From Catenulispora pinisilvae (GTDB lineage: Bacteria > Actinomycetota > Actinomycetes > Streptomycetales > Catenulisporaceae): a stretch of 64,000 nt of DNA. The notes beneath the pieces are model-generated. The model was not told where the DNA came from and did not search any database. It was given only the letters and a program-made list of their open reading frames with translations. The translations under genes and the position numbers were made by a program. Positions 39,901 to 61,868 of the stretch are shown piece after piece. The stretch is taken from assembly GCF_015356865.1 (NCBI RefSeq), contig NZ_JAAFZA010000016.1, positions 22,088 through 86,087 on the forward strand, given 5' to 3'. Each line of letters begins with the position of its first letter. The first letter of the stretch is position 1.

Positions 39901-42900
39901 GGACGACACCGGCGGCCTGCCATACGGCAGCCAGCGACACCATCACCGCCCACAAGGCCGGCTGCACCACATCCACGGCTTCAAGAGCCGCGCTGTCAGC
40001 GAGAACTTCGTCCAGGGACCAGTCCACAAACGGCGCCAGCGCACAGCCACACTCGGCGAGGCGTTCGGCGAAGACTGGTGACGCCGCAGCCAGTTCGCGA
40101 CCCATGCCAGCCCACTGCGCACCCTGACCGGGGAAGACGAACACCGAACGGCCAGTCGCCGATGCCGAACCGGTGACCACTGAACCAGCAGCCTGACTCG
40201 TCGCCACCGCGGCCAAGCCGGCGGCCAACTCCTGTCGGCCCTCCGCGACCACCACCGCCCGGTGCTCGAACGCCGAGCGGGTAGCGGCCAAGGACCACGC
40301 CACGTCCCGCACATCGAGGTCGGGGCGCGCCACAGTCGACGCGCGCAACCGCTCAGCCTGCGACCACAGCGCCGCATCCGATCGGCCCGAGACGATCCAC
40401 GGCACCATGCCGCCGACCACCGGATCAGCCCCGGTACCCGCATCAGCCGCGCCGATCGGATCGGCCACACCATCGGCCGAACCCTCGGCGACCGGCGGCT
40501 CCTCCAGGATCACGTGCGCGTTGGTGCCGCTGATCCCGAACGAGGACACCCCGGCCCGACGCGGACGCCCCGACACCGGCCACGACACCGACTCACTCAG
40601 CAGCCTGACGTTCCCCGCGTCCCAATCGATGTGCGGCGAGGGGTCCTGCGCGTAGCGCGACCGCGGCAGCTCCTCGTGCCGCAGCGCCTGCACCATCTTG
40701 ATGATCCCGGCCACCCCGGCCGCGGCCTGGGTGTGGCCGATGTTCGACTTCACCGAGCCCAGCCACAACGGCTGGTCCTCGGGCCGGTCCTGACCGTAGA
40801 CCGCCATCAGCGCACCGGCCTCGATCGGGTCGCCCAGCTCGGTACCAGTACCGTGCGCCTCGACCGCGTCCACCTCGGACGGCTTCAGACCGGAAGCAGC
40901 CAGCGCAGCCCGGATCACCCGCTGCTGCGACGGACCGTTCGGCGCTGTCAGACCGTTGGAGCTGCCGTCCTGGTTGATCGCGCTACCGCGGATCACGGCC
41001 AGTACCGGATGCCCGTTGCGGCGCGCGTCGGACAGCCGCTCCACGGCCACCACGCCGACGCCTTCGGCCATGCCCATGCCGTCGGCCGCCGCCGAGAACG
41101 CCTTGCTCCGGCCGTCCGGGGCCAGGCCCCGTTGCCGGGAGAACGACACGAATTCGCCGGGGGTGGCCATGACCGTGATTCCGCCGACGAGCGCCAGGGA
41201 GCATTCCCCGTTACGCAGCGCCTGGCTGGCCAGGTGCAGGCAGACCAGCGAGGACGAGCATGCGGTGTCCACGGTTACGGCCGGGCCTTCGAGGCCCAGG
41301 ACGTAGGACAGCCGACCGGACAGGACACTGGTCGCGTTGCCGGTGGACAGGTGACCCTCAAGCTCGCTCAGCCCGCCCTGGAGCGCGAGCTGGATGCCGT
41401 AGCCGGAGGAGTATCCGCCCACGAAGACACCGGTCTTGGACCCTCGCAGCGACCTCGGGTCCAGGCCCGCGCGCTCCAGCGCCTCCCAGGACGTCTCCAA
41501 CAACAACCGCTGCTGCGGGTCCATCGCCAGCGCCTCACGCGGGCTGATCCCGAAGAAGGCGGCGTCGAAATCGCCCGCGTCGTGCAGGAAGCCGCCGGCC
41601 CGCGCGTAGGTGGTGCCTTCGCGGTCCGGGTCCGGGTCGTAGAGGTCGTCGGCGTTCCAGCCGCGGTCGACCGGCAGCGCGGAGATGCCGTCGCCGCCGG
41701 AGGCGACCAGCTGCCACAGGTCTTCGGGGCTGCGGATCTCGCCGGGGTAGCGGCAGCTCATCGCGACGACGGCGATCGGGTCGTCGTCGATCGGGGCCGG
41801 CCGGGCCGGGCCGCCGACCGGGGCGTCCGCCGGTTCCTGCTCGGCGCCGACCAGTTCGCCGCGCAGATAGGTGGCGAGCGCGGCGGGCGTCGGGTAGTCG
41901 AACAGCAGGGTCGCGGACAGCCGCAGACCGGTCAGGGCACTGAGCCGCTGCCGGGTCTCCAGCGTGGTGAGCGAGTCCAGGCCCAGGTCGCTGAACGCCC
42001 GGCCGGCGTCGACCGCGTCGGCGCGGGCGTGGCCCAGGACCGCCGCGGTCTCGGCGCAGATCAGCTCGGTCAGGGTGCGGTCCTGGTCGGCCCGGGACAG
42101 CCCGGCGAGCCGGCCGGCGAGTTCGCCCTCTGCCAGGCCCGCACCGGCCGGCCCGGCGGCGGCCGCCGCCGCGGCGCGTTCGGCGATCTCGGGCAGGTCC
42201 CGGACCACGGACAGCTGGGCCGCGCCGGGCGCGGCCACGAACTGGTCCCAGTCGATGTCCATGACGGCCAGGACCGGATCGGTGCCGGCCAGAGCAGCGT
42301 CGAGCGCCTTGACCGCGAGCGCGGCGTCCATCTCCGGGAGCAGACCGCGCCGCATGCGCTGGCGCACGGCGTCGTTCGCCCCGGCGACACCGCCGCCGTC
42401 CCACGGGCCCCAGGCCACGGACAGCGCCGGCAGCCCGCGGGCCGCCCGGTGTTCGGCGAGCGCGTCGAGGTAGGCGTTGGCGGCCGCGTAGTTGCCCTGG
42501 CCCGCACCGCCGAAGACCGCGGCCGAGGAGGAGAAGAGGACGAAGTCCTCAAGGTCCTGATCCGCGGTCAGCTCGTGCAGGTGCGCCGCCCCGGCCGCCT
42601 TCGCGGACAGCACCGAGGCCAGGCGCGCGGCGTCCAGACCGGCCAGCAGGCCGTCGTCGAGGATTCCGGCGGTGTGCAGCACCGTGGACAGGGCCGGGCC
42701 GTGCGCGGCGATCCGGCCGAGCACCCCGGCCAGGGCGTCGCGCCGGGCGGCGTCGCAGGCGAAGACGTCGACGGTCGAGCCCTGATCCGCCAGCCGGGCC
42801 GCCAGTCCGGCCACACCCGCGGCCTGCGGACCGGAGCGGGCGGTCAGCACCAGCCGGGCGGCGCCCCGCTCGGCAAGCAGGCCCGCGACGTGTCCGGCGA

Positions 42901-45900
42901 GGGCGCCGGTGCCGCCGGTGATCAGGACGCTGCCACGCGGCGACCACGGCTGCGCGGACCGGTCGGCCCGGGGCTGCGGCGCGTGGACCAGTCGGCGGGC
43001 CAGGATCCCGGTGCCGCGGATCGCGACCTGGTCCTCGTCCCCGGCGGCCAGCACCGCGCACAGCCGGGTCAGGGTCCGGTCGTCCGGGACCGCGGGCCCG
43101 GCGGGCAGATCGACCAGGCCGCCCCAGCGGTCCGGGTGCTCGATCGCCACCGCCCGGCCCAGGCCCCAGACCTGGGCCTGCACCGGGTTGGCCAGCGCCT
43201 CGCCGGCCCCGGTCGCGCCCCGGGTCACCGGCCACAGCGGGGCCTCGACGCCGATGTCGCCGAGCGCCTGCACCAGGGTCAGCGTCGCGGCCAGGCCACC
43301 GGCGACCTCGGGCTGATCGGCCAGCGGCGTCTCGTCCAGCGCCAGCAGCGACACCACCCCGGACACCGGCACCCCGGCCTCGGTGCGGGCCAGGCCGATC
43401 CGTTCGGCCAGGGTTTCCCGGTCGACACCGCCTTCGATCACGGCCGCCTGCGCGCCCTTACCGGTCAGCGCCGTGGCCACAGCTTCGGCCAGCGGACCGT
43501 CGCCTGGCGCGGCGACCACCAGCCAGGCCCCGGACAGCGCGGCCGGCTCCGGGTCCGCGATCGGGGACCAGATCAGCCGGTAGCGCCAGCCGCCGGTCAC
43601 CGACCGTTCCCGCGCTCCTCGCCGCCAGGCGGCCAGCGCCGGGACGATCTCGTCGAAGGGCCGGCCGCCGTCCACGGCCAGGGTGTCGGCCAGGCTCCGG
43701 ACATCGCCGTTCTCGACCGCGTCCCAGAACTCGTCGTCGGCGCCTCCGGCCGATCCGGCGATGCCGTCGACACCGTCAACGCCGCCCACCGAACCGCTGG
43801 GCCAGTACCGCTGACGCTGGAAGGCGTAGGTCGGCAGATCAACGGTCTGCCCCGTCCCCAACACCTTGGCCCAGTCCACCGAGACGCCCCTGGCGAAGGC
43901 CCGTCCCATCACCGACAGGATCTGAACCGCACCGCTGAAGTCCTGGTGCGTGGTCCCGGACACCACCGGGACCACCGCGATACCGGTCTCCTCGAAGACA
44001 TCCGCGACTGAAGCTTCCAGCGTCGGGTGCGGAGACACCTCGATGAAGGTGTAGAAGCCCTCGTTCGCCAGATCGCGGATCGCGTCAGCGAACCGGACCG
44101 TGTTGCGGACGTTGGCGAACCAGTACCCGGCGTCCAGCTCGTTACCGGGGACCCACCGGGACAGGGCCGTGGAGAAGAACGGCACCCGACCCGCGTCCGG
44201 CACCACGTCGGCCAGGTCTCTCGCCAACGCCGATTCCAGCGTCTGGACCCCGGCCGAATGCGCCACGAAGTCCGTCTGCGGAACGCGCCAGCGCATCATC
44301 CGCTGCGCAGCAAGCTCCGCCTCGAACTCAGTGACCGCCTCCGGCTCACCCGACACCACCGTCGCCGCCGGACCATTCACCGCCGCCACCGAAAGCCGCT
44401 CACCCCACGGCTCCATCAGCCCACGAATACGCTCCTCACCCATCACCACCGACACCATCGCGCCCGCGGTGTTCAGGCCGGACAAGGCCCGAGACCGCAC
44501 CACGACCACCCGCGCCGCATCAGCAAGAGACAACGCACCGGCGACCGTCGCCGCCGCGATCTCACCCTGCGAATGACCAACCACCGCATCCGGTGTGACG
44601 CCAGCCGCCTCCCAGATCGCAGCCAACGACACCATCACCGCCCACAACACCGGCTGCACAACCTCAGCCGCGTCCAACGACGGCGCACCCTCAACCCCGT
44701 TCACCACATCCAGCAACGACCACGACACCAGAGGAGCCAACGCCGCCGCACACTCCGCCATCCGCGCCGCAAAAACCGGGCAGGACACCAACAACTCCCG
44801 ACCCATACCAACCCACTGCGCCCCCTGACCCGGGAACACGAACACCGTCTTCCCGACATCACCCGCGACACCCGGCAACACCGACGGCATGGCGACACCG
44901 TTCGCGAGGGCTGACACCCCGGCCGGCAACGCTTCGGGCTCGACGCCGAGGATCACGGCCCGGTGCTCGAACAGCGACCGGGTCGTGGCCAGCGACCACG
45001 CCACGTCGGCCGGGTCCAGGTCGGGCCGCGCAGCCAACGCCTCGCGCAGCCGGCCGGCCTGGGCCTGGAGCGCCGCCTGCGAGCGGGCGGACAGAACCCA
45101 CGGCGTCACGCCGGTCACCAGCGGCTCGGCCGGGGCTTCGAGCACCGGGACTTCGGGCGCCGAGGCAACGAGGGCTTCAGGCTCCGAGGCACCAAAGGCT
45201 TCGGATTCCGCGTCCGCCGAGAGCTCCGTCTGGCCTGCCGGGTCCGCCTCGGACTCCGCACTGACCGCTTCCTGCTCCGCCGACGGCTCTTCCAGGATCA
45301 GGTGCGCGTTCGTCCCGCTCATCCCGAACGACGACACCCCGGCCCGGCGCAGCCGGTCGGCCGTCGGCCAGGCGACCGGCTCGCTCAGCAGCCTGACATT
45401 CCCGGCCGTCCAGTCCACATGCGGCGACGGTTCCTCGGCGTGCAGGGTCCGCGGCAGGACCCCGTTGCGCAGTGCCAGCACCATCTTGATCACCCCGGCG
45501 ACGCCGGCCGCCGACTGGGTGTGGCCGATGTTCGACTTGACCGAACCCAGCCACAACGGCCGGTCCTCGGGACGGTTCCGGCCATACGTCGCCAGCAGCG
45601 CCCGCGCCTCGATCGGGTCGCCCAGCGCGGTGCCGGAGCCGTGCGCCTCCACGACGTCCACGTCATCGCCCGACAGCCCGGCGGCGGCCAGCGCCGCGAG
45701 GATCACCTGCTGCTGGGCCGGACCGCTCGGGGCGGTCAGCCCGTTGGAAGTGCCGTCCTGGTTGATCGCGCTGCCGCGGATCACCGCGAGCACCTCGTGC
45801 CCGTTGCGGCGCGCGTCGGACAGCCGCTCCAAGAGCACCATCCCCGCGCCCTCGCCCATGCCCATGCCGTCGGCCGCCGCGCCGAACGCCTTGCTGCGGC

Positions 45901-46663
45901 CGTCGGCGGCCAGGCCGCGCTGCCGGCTGGCCCAGACGAACACCGCCGGCGTGGACATCACGGTCGTGCCGCCGGCCAGCGCCAGCGCGGACTCGCCGGA
46001 GCGCAGCGACTGGCAGGCCAGGTGCAGCGCCACCAGCGCCGAGGAACACGCGGTGTCCACGGTCACGGCCGGGCCCTGCAACCCGAGGAAGTACGACAGC
46101 CGGCCGGACATGATGCTGCCGGCCGTCCCGGTCGACAGGTGGCCCTCAACCTCTTCGGGCAGTTCCGGAAGGGAGGAGCCGAAGCCGTAGCCGGACAGCG
46201 AACCGCCGATGAAGACCCCGGTCTTGCTGCCGTGCAGCGAGGTCGGGGCGATCCCGGCGCGCTCCAGCGTCTCCCAGGACACCTCCAGCAGCAGCCGCTG
46301 CTGCGGGTCCATGGCCAGCGCCTCACGCGGGCTGATCCCGAAGAAGCCGGGGTCGAAGTCCGTCGCCTCGTGGACGAAGCCCGCCGAGCGCGTGTACGAG
46401 GAGCCCACCCGGTCCGGGTCGGGGTCGTACAGGTCCGCGTCCCAGCCGCGGTCGGCCGGGAAGTCGCCGATCGCGTCCACGCCGCCGGCGACCAGGTCCC
46501 ACAGGTCCTCCGGGCCGCGCACGCCGCCGGGGAACCGGCAGCCCATCGCCACGATGGCGATCGGCTCACCGGCGGCCGCCTGCGCTTCGGCGAGTCTTTG
46601 GCGGGTCTCGTGAAGGTTCGCCGTGACCCGCTTCAGGAAGTAACGAAGCTTGTCTTCGTTCAC
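36902..46663 (-). CDS. Modular type I PKS gene D, two modules (4-5), both KS-AT-KR-ACP
   Basis: The protein has 3253 residues: docking helix (NEDKLRYFLKRVTANL), two KS-AT-KR-ACP modules, and a C-terminal docking region (from about 3165, ending DDEIFDFIHNELG). KS cysteines are 206 and 1802; AT serines 698 and 2262; KR tyrosines 1392 and 2961; ACP serines 1564 and 3131. Two GTG codons are possible. I chose 46663 because GAGG lies 8 bases before it. The other, 46672, adds three residues and sits too close to that site. It lies 22 bases after gene E and 38 before gene C. The first KS-AT linker is long and rich in Glu, Ala and Ser. The protein should pass a two-unit-longer, hydroxylated chain from gene E to gene C. 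Confidence 0.96.
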   Translation of the reverse strand: MNEDKLRYFLKRVTANLHETRQRLAEAQAAAGEPIAIVAMGCRFPGGVRGPEDLWDLVAGGVDAIGDFPADRGWDADLYDPDPDRVGSSYTRSAGFVHEATDFDPGFFGISPREALAMDPQQRLLLEVSWETLERAGIAPTSLHGSKTGVFIGGSLSGYGFGSSLPELPEEVEGHLSTGTAGSIMSGRLSYFLGLQGPAVTVDTACSSALVALHLACQSLRSGESALALAGGTTVMSTPAVFVWASRQRGLAADGRSKAFGAAADGMGMGEGAGMVLLERLSDARRNGHEVLAVIRGSAINQDGTSNGLTAPSGPAQQQVILAALAAAGLSGDDVDVVEAHGSGTALGDPIEARALLATYGRNRPEDRPLWLGSVKSNIGHTQSAAGVAGVIKMVLALRNGVLPRTLHAEEPSPHVDWTAGNVRLLSEPVAWPTADRLRRAGVSSFGMSGTNAHLILEEPSAEQEAVSAESEADPAGQTELSADAESEAFGASEPEALVASAPEVPVLEAPAEPLVTGVTPWVLSARSQAALQAQAGRLREALAARPDLDPADVAWSLATTRSLFEHRAVILGVEPEALPAGVSALANGVAMPSVLPGVAGDVGKTVFVFPGQGAQWVGMGRELLVSCPVFAARMAECAAALAPLVSWSLLDVVNGVEGAPSLDAAEVVQPVLWAVMVSLAAIWEAAGVTPDAVVGHSQGEIAAATVAGALSLADAARVVVVRSRALSGLNTAGAMVSVVMGEERIRGLMEPWGERLSVAAVNGPAATVVSGEPEAVTEFEAELAAQRMMRWRVPQTDFVAHSAGVQTLESALARDLADVVPDAGRVPFFSTALSRWVPGNELDAGYWFANVRNTVRFADAIRDLANEGFYTFIEVSPHPTLEASVADVFEETGIAVVPVVSGTTHQDFSGAVQILSVMGRAFARGVSVDWAKVLGTGQTVDLPTYAFQRQRYWPSGSVGGVDGVDGIAGSAGGADDEFWDAVENGDVRSLADTLAVDGGRPFDEIVPALAAWRRGARERSVTGGWRYRLIWSPIADPEPAALSGAWLVVAAPGDGPLAEAVATALTGKGAQAAVIEGGVDRETLAERIGLARTEAGVPVSGVVSLLALDETPLADQPEVAGGLAATLTLVQALGDIGVEAPLWPVTRGATGAGEALANPVQAQVWGLGRAVAIEHPDRWGGLVDLPAGPAVPDDRTLTRLCAVLAAGDEDQVAIRGTGILARRLVHAPQPRADRSAQPWSPRGSVLITGGTGALAGHVAGLLAERGAARLVLTARSGPQAAGVAGLAARLADQGSTVDVFACDAARRDALAGVLGRIAAHGPALSTVLHTAGILDDGLLAGLDAARLASVLSAKAAGAAHLHELTADQDLEDFVLFSSSAAVFGGAGQGNYAAANAYLDALAEHRAARGLPALSVAWGPWDGGGVAGANDAVRQRMRRGLLPEMDAALAVKALDAALAGTDPVLAVMDIDWDQFVAAPGAAQLSVVRDLPEIAERAAAAAAAGPAGAGLAEGELAGRLAGLSRADQDRTLTELICAETAAVLGHARADAVDAGRAFSDLGLDSLTTLETRQRLSALTGLRLSATLLFDYPTPAALATYLRGELVGAEQEPADAPVGGPARPAPIDDDPIAVVAMSCRYPGEIRSPEDLWQLVASGGDGISALPVDRGWNADDLYDPDPDREGTTYARAGGFLHDAGDFDAAFFGISPREALAMDPQQRLLLETSWEALERAGLDPRSLRGSKTGVFVGGYSSGYGIQLALQGGLSELEGHLSTGNATSVLSGRLSYVLGLEGPAVTVDTACSSSLVCLHLASQALRNGECSLALVGGITVMATPGEFVSFSRQRGLAPDGRSKAFSAAADGMGMAEGVGVVAVERLSDARRNGHPVLAVIRGSAINQDGSSNGLTAPNGPSQQRVIRAALAASGLKPSEVDAVEAHGTGTELGDPIEAGALMAVYGQDRPEDQPLWLGSVKSNIGHTQAAAGVAGIIKMVQALRHEELPRSRYAQDPSPHIDWDAGNVRLLSESVSWPVSGRPRRAGVSSFGISGTNAHVILEEPPVAEGSADGVADPIGAADAGTGADPVVGGMVPWIVSGRSDAALWSQAERLRASTVARPDLDVRDVAWSLAATRSAFEHRAVVVAEGRQELAAGLAAVATSQAAGSVVTGSASATGRSVFVFPGQGAQWAGMGRELAAASPVFAERLAECGCALAPFVDWSLDEVLADSAALEAVDVVQPALWAVMVSLAAVWQAAGVVPDAVVGHSQGEIAAATVAGALSLEDGARVVALRSRALRVLAGAGGMVSVAEPVEAVRARIAGFGDRLSIAVVNGPSATVVSGEPDALTELLAACGADEVRARRIPVDYASHSAQVEQLREEITTALAPIAPGELSIPMVSAVSGQWLQGPELDAGYWFDSLRATVEFDRAVRALADSGYGVFLEMSPHPVLTAAVTETLEDQGVAAPVVSGSLRRDNGSPARLLLSFAEAWVRGVDLAWPAVIGTAERVDLPTYAFQHEHYWPEGDSVFLPSVRFGAATSDTATGTAAEADFWAAIEGGDLDAFADTLALEARDGLGDVLPALASWRRRERDRSATDAWRYRVSWVPVPEPKTVQLPGVWLVLRPEEGTDPAVALGEALSARGAETVTLAVGSGAADRAALAERLAAVSRDQDAPFAGVLSLLALDETPLVADSTATTGLANTQTLVQALGDAEIGAPLWVLTAGAVAAAPGEAPASPVQAQVWGLGRAVALEHPDRWGGLVDLPSAAEVDERSAVRLCGVLAGCGEDQVALRAAGVRARRLVRAGRPRERGPVWSPRGSVLITGGTGAVGGHLARWVSDRAAQRTVLASRSGPGADGVARLAAELAAAGTTATVVAGDVADRNAATELVSWIGRSGPRLTAVLHAAGAAQSTAVEATNPAELADVLAAKAAGAAHLDAATAGEDLDAFVLFSSASATWGSGWQPGYAAANAYLDALAEHRRARGLAATSVAWGLWGGGGMSAGEAGEQVLKRGLRFMDPRLAVQALGQALDGAEDTLTVADVDWSRFAPTFTVWRPSPLISDLPEARQALAEDGGDAVADRDAADGLAARLAGLPRPEQDRILTNLVRSEAAAVLGFPSADGLAADRPFRDLGFDSLIAVELRNRLNAGTGLRLPATLVFDYPTPAALAEYIRAEGFADADAPAPVLDEIDRLEAALAGADPDPATRSLVAERLRIVLAAWSREDEAGRTAGEQAGRRIADATDDEIFDFIHNELGRS
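37123..41788 (-). other. PKS module 5: KS-AT(YASH)-KR(A)-ACP
   Basis: KS Cys1802, closest to the module 12 KS. The AT (Ser2262) has DVVQP and YASH, so methylmalonyl-CoA is expected. The KR is A1-type (ATWGSGWQPGY, Tyr2961). The ACP serine is 3131 (DLGFDSLIAVELR). The expected product is a methyl-branched unit with an L-hydroxyl. It differs from module 12 only in the reductive part. Confidence 0.9.
39328..40145 (-). repeat. YASH-class AT core, copy 2 (module 5)
   Basis: This is the partner of 5855-6672. The shared DNA ends near the AT borders, while the adjoining reductive regions have different domain content (KR only against DH-ER-KR). Confidence 0.75.
41825..46570 (-). other. PKS module 4: KS-AT(FVAH)-KR(B)-ACP
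   Basis: KS Cys206. The AT (Ser698) has AEVVQP, then [11 protein letters not shown] in the specificity region. The KR is B-type (AGILDDG, Tyr1392). The ACP motif is DLGLDSL (Ser1564) with Leu in place of the usual Phe. KR and AT are closest to module 11. Confidence 0.88.
44016..44846 (-). repeat. FVAH-class AT core, copy 2 (module 4)
   Basis: This is the partner of 10516-11346, gap-free. Stretches such as 44241-44320 and 44721-44840 are identical or nearly so to the other copy. Confidence 0.85.
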
Positions 46664-46671
46664 TGCTGCCA

Positions 46672-46675
46672 CCTC
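46672..46675 (-). promoter_or_regulatory. RBS of PKS gene D
   Basis: GAGG with 8 bases to GTG 46663 decides between the two in-frame GTG codons. It lies in the 22-base gap after the gene E stop. Confidence 0.5.
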
Positions 46676-46685
46676 AATCGGGTCG

Positions 46686-60884
<14,199 letters not shown>

Positions 60885-60998
60885 GAGTGGACGCCGCCCC
60901 CCGGGGTTGACAGAAGCCATGCGGTATCAGTGCTCTGGTACTGGTGGTGCGGCGCCACGCTGGAGCCCGCCGAGCCCCCCGGTCGGCGGACCGGCGTG
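60885..60998 (-). other. Leader between the small gene and PKS gene E
   Basis: These 114 bases hold no gene. They contain the hairpin listed at 60979-60994, an in-frame upstream ATG for gene E (60920), and a G-rich run (60894-60902) just before ATG 60884. I see no clear promoter, so gene E may be transcribed with the small gene. Confidence 0.5.
60979..60994 (-). promoter_or_regulatory. Perfect inverted repeat after the small gene
   Basis: CCGGTC-4-GACCGG lies 5 bases after the stop codon of the small gene. There is no T-run, so it is not a classical intrinsic terminator. It could slow or partly end transcription before the PKS genes, or stabilise the upstream message. Confidence 0.35.
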
Positions 60999-61319
60999 CT
61001 ACTCCTCGGCGAGCGCGTCCACCAGGTCGCCGGCGGCCTCGTGCTCCGCGGCGGGCAGGTGGGCCGGCTGGGCCGGGACGTTCAGACCCGGGATACCCAG
61101 GTCCGGCACCGCCTTGACGGCGGCCAGACCCGACTCGATGGCTTCCTCCAGCGACTGCGACTTAGTGTCGTCGAAGTCCAGCCGGGCCACCGGCACCGAG
61201 GCGTCGGTCGGCAGCGTGTCCGTGCCGAACTCCGCCTGCTCGCAGCCGGCCTCACGCAGGGTATTGATTTCCGACTTGCTGATCTTCCGGCTCAGGATGA
61301 GCGAGAATTTGAATCCCAC
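60999..61319 (-). CDS. Small acidic protein of unknown function at the head of the PKS operon
   Basis: 106 residues. I chose GTG 61319 because GAGGGG lies 9 bases upstream; TTG 61325, two codons earlier, would be only 3 bases from it. There are no signal peptide and no membrane segments. The N-terminal 80 residues run SLILSRKISKSEINTLREAGC, then an acidic stretch with FDD and SLEEAIESGL. This resembles the N-terminal domain of small actinobacterial proteins with the pattern L-EAGC...FDRE..SL.EAI.SA, some of which carry a C-terminal helix-turn-helix (recalled family resemblance, not a search). Here that part is replaced by a Pro-rich segment (PDLGIPGLNVPAQP) and an acidic tail. It is probably cotranscribed with the PKS genes. 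Its role is unknown; a regulatory or PKS-accessory function is speculation. Confidence 0.8.
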   Translation of the reverse strand: MGFKFSLILSRKISKSEINTLREAGCEQAEFGTDTLPTDASVPVARLDFDDTKSQSLEEAIESGLAAVKAVPDLGIPGLNVPAQPAHLPAAEHEAAGDLVDALAEE

Positions 61320-61328
61320 GGCCAAGCA

Positions 61329-61334
61329 CCCCTC
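61329..61334 (-). promoter_or_regulatory. RBS of the small gene
   Basis: GAGGGG with 9 bases to GTG 61319. It decides the GTG start over the TTG at 61325. Confidence 0.6.
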
Positions 61335-61379
61335 AAGGTCGCAATTCGATTCGGGCCGATGTCGCCGCCGACGCTTGTG

Positions 61380-61394
61380 TGCTTAAAAGAAGCA
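61380..61394. promoter_or_regulatory. Short palindrome upstream of the small gene
   Basis: TGCTT-aaaag-AAGCA, perfect 5-base arms, centred 68 bases before GTG 61319. Its position and AT-rich centre would suit an operator. The arms are short, so chance is possible. Confidence 0.3.
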
Positions 61395-61477
61395 ATGGAG
61401 GGCAAGCATTCATCGGGGCAGTCGGTTAATCCGCCGTGAGGAGGCTAGCGCCACCGGCGCCGGCCGTGCACGGGCTC

Positions 61478-61505
61478 GTTCAACTGATCCGAATAAGTGT
61501 TCAAC
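61478..61505. promoter_or_regulatory. Direct repeat of GTTCAAC with 21-base period
   Basis: Two identical heptamers start at 61478 and 61499, two helical turns apart, in an AT-rich stretch. This geometry is typical of tandem activator sites. SARP-family regulators of antibiotic clusters use heptamer repeats at 11- or 22-base spacing, but the sequence does not match a known consensus that I can name. Confidence 0.3.
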
Positions 61506-61709
61506 CGTACAAATTCTTCACCCCGCCCCCGCCCGGCTTCGCAGGATTCTGATATGCGGGGTCCGGCGAGCGGTTCTGCCCGCTCAGCGGGCCCCGGCGG
61601 GCAGTCGCAGGAGCCGGTCCGGCCGGTGTTCAAGTGCTGGGAGGTAGCAGTTGGACACAGCCGGGCGCGCCGGGCCGCGCCGGTGTTCACGCCGCGGGTC
61701 CTGAACAGA

Positions 61710-61739
61710 TGGACATCCCCCCACAAGGAAGGCGAATAT
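61710..61739 (+). promoter_or_regulatory. Candidate promoter of the transporter gene
   Basis: TGGACA (five of six to the -35 consensus), an 18-base spacer and GAATAT as -10. It would give a leader of about 120 bases before TTG 61869. Confidence 0.3.
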
Positions 61740-61855
61740 GGCTGCGACCGTGAGGTCGCCGCGATGCGTGGGTCGGGCCCGGCGCACTCGCTCTGACATC
61801 GCGCGCCCCGGGAGCGCTGTCGGCTCGAATCCCGGATCACCCTTGATGTATCTGC

Positions 61856-61862
61856 AAAGGAG
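61856..61862 (+). promoter_or_regulatory. RBS of the transporter gene
   Basis: AAAGGAG, 6 bases before TTG 61869. It is the strongest Shine-Dalgarno site in the window. It fixes the TTG start, because upstream of it the frame has no ATG or GTG back to the in-frame stop at 61794. Confidence 0.75.
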
Positions 61863-61868
61863 CCTGTC

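Larger units (their letters stand above)
61335..61855. promoter_or_regulatory. Divergent control region between the PKS operon and the transporter gene
   Basis: About 520 bases without a convincing gene, locally richer in A and T than the flanks (for example 61380-61395 and 61478-61525). It must hold the promoters for both directions. Visible elements are TGCTT-5-AAGCA (61380-61394), two GTTCAAC heptamers 21 bases apart (61478 and 61499), further GTGTTCA copies at 61626 and 61684, and a candidate plus-strand promoter (61710-61739). Several open frames cross it, but none looks like a protein. Confidence 0.6.
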
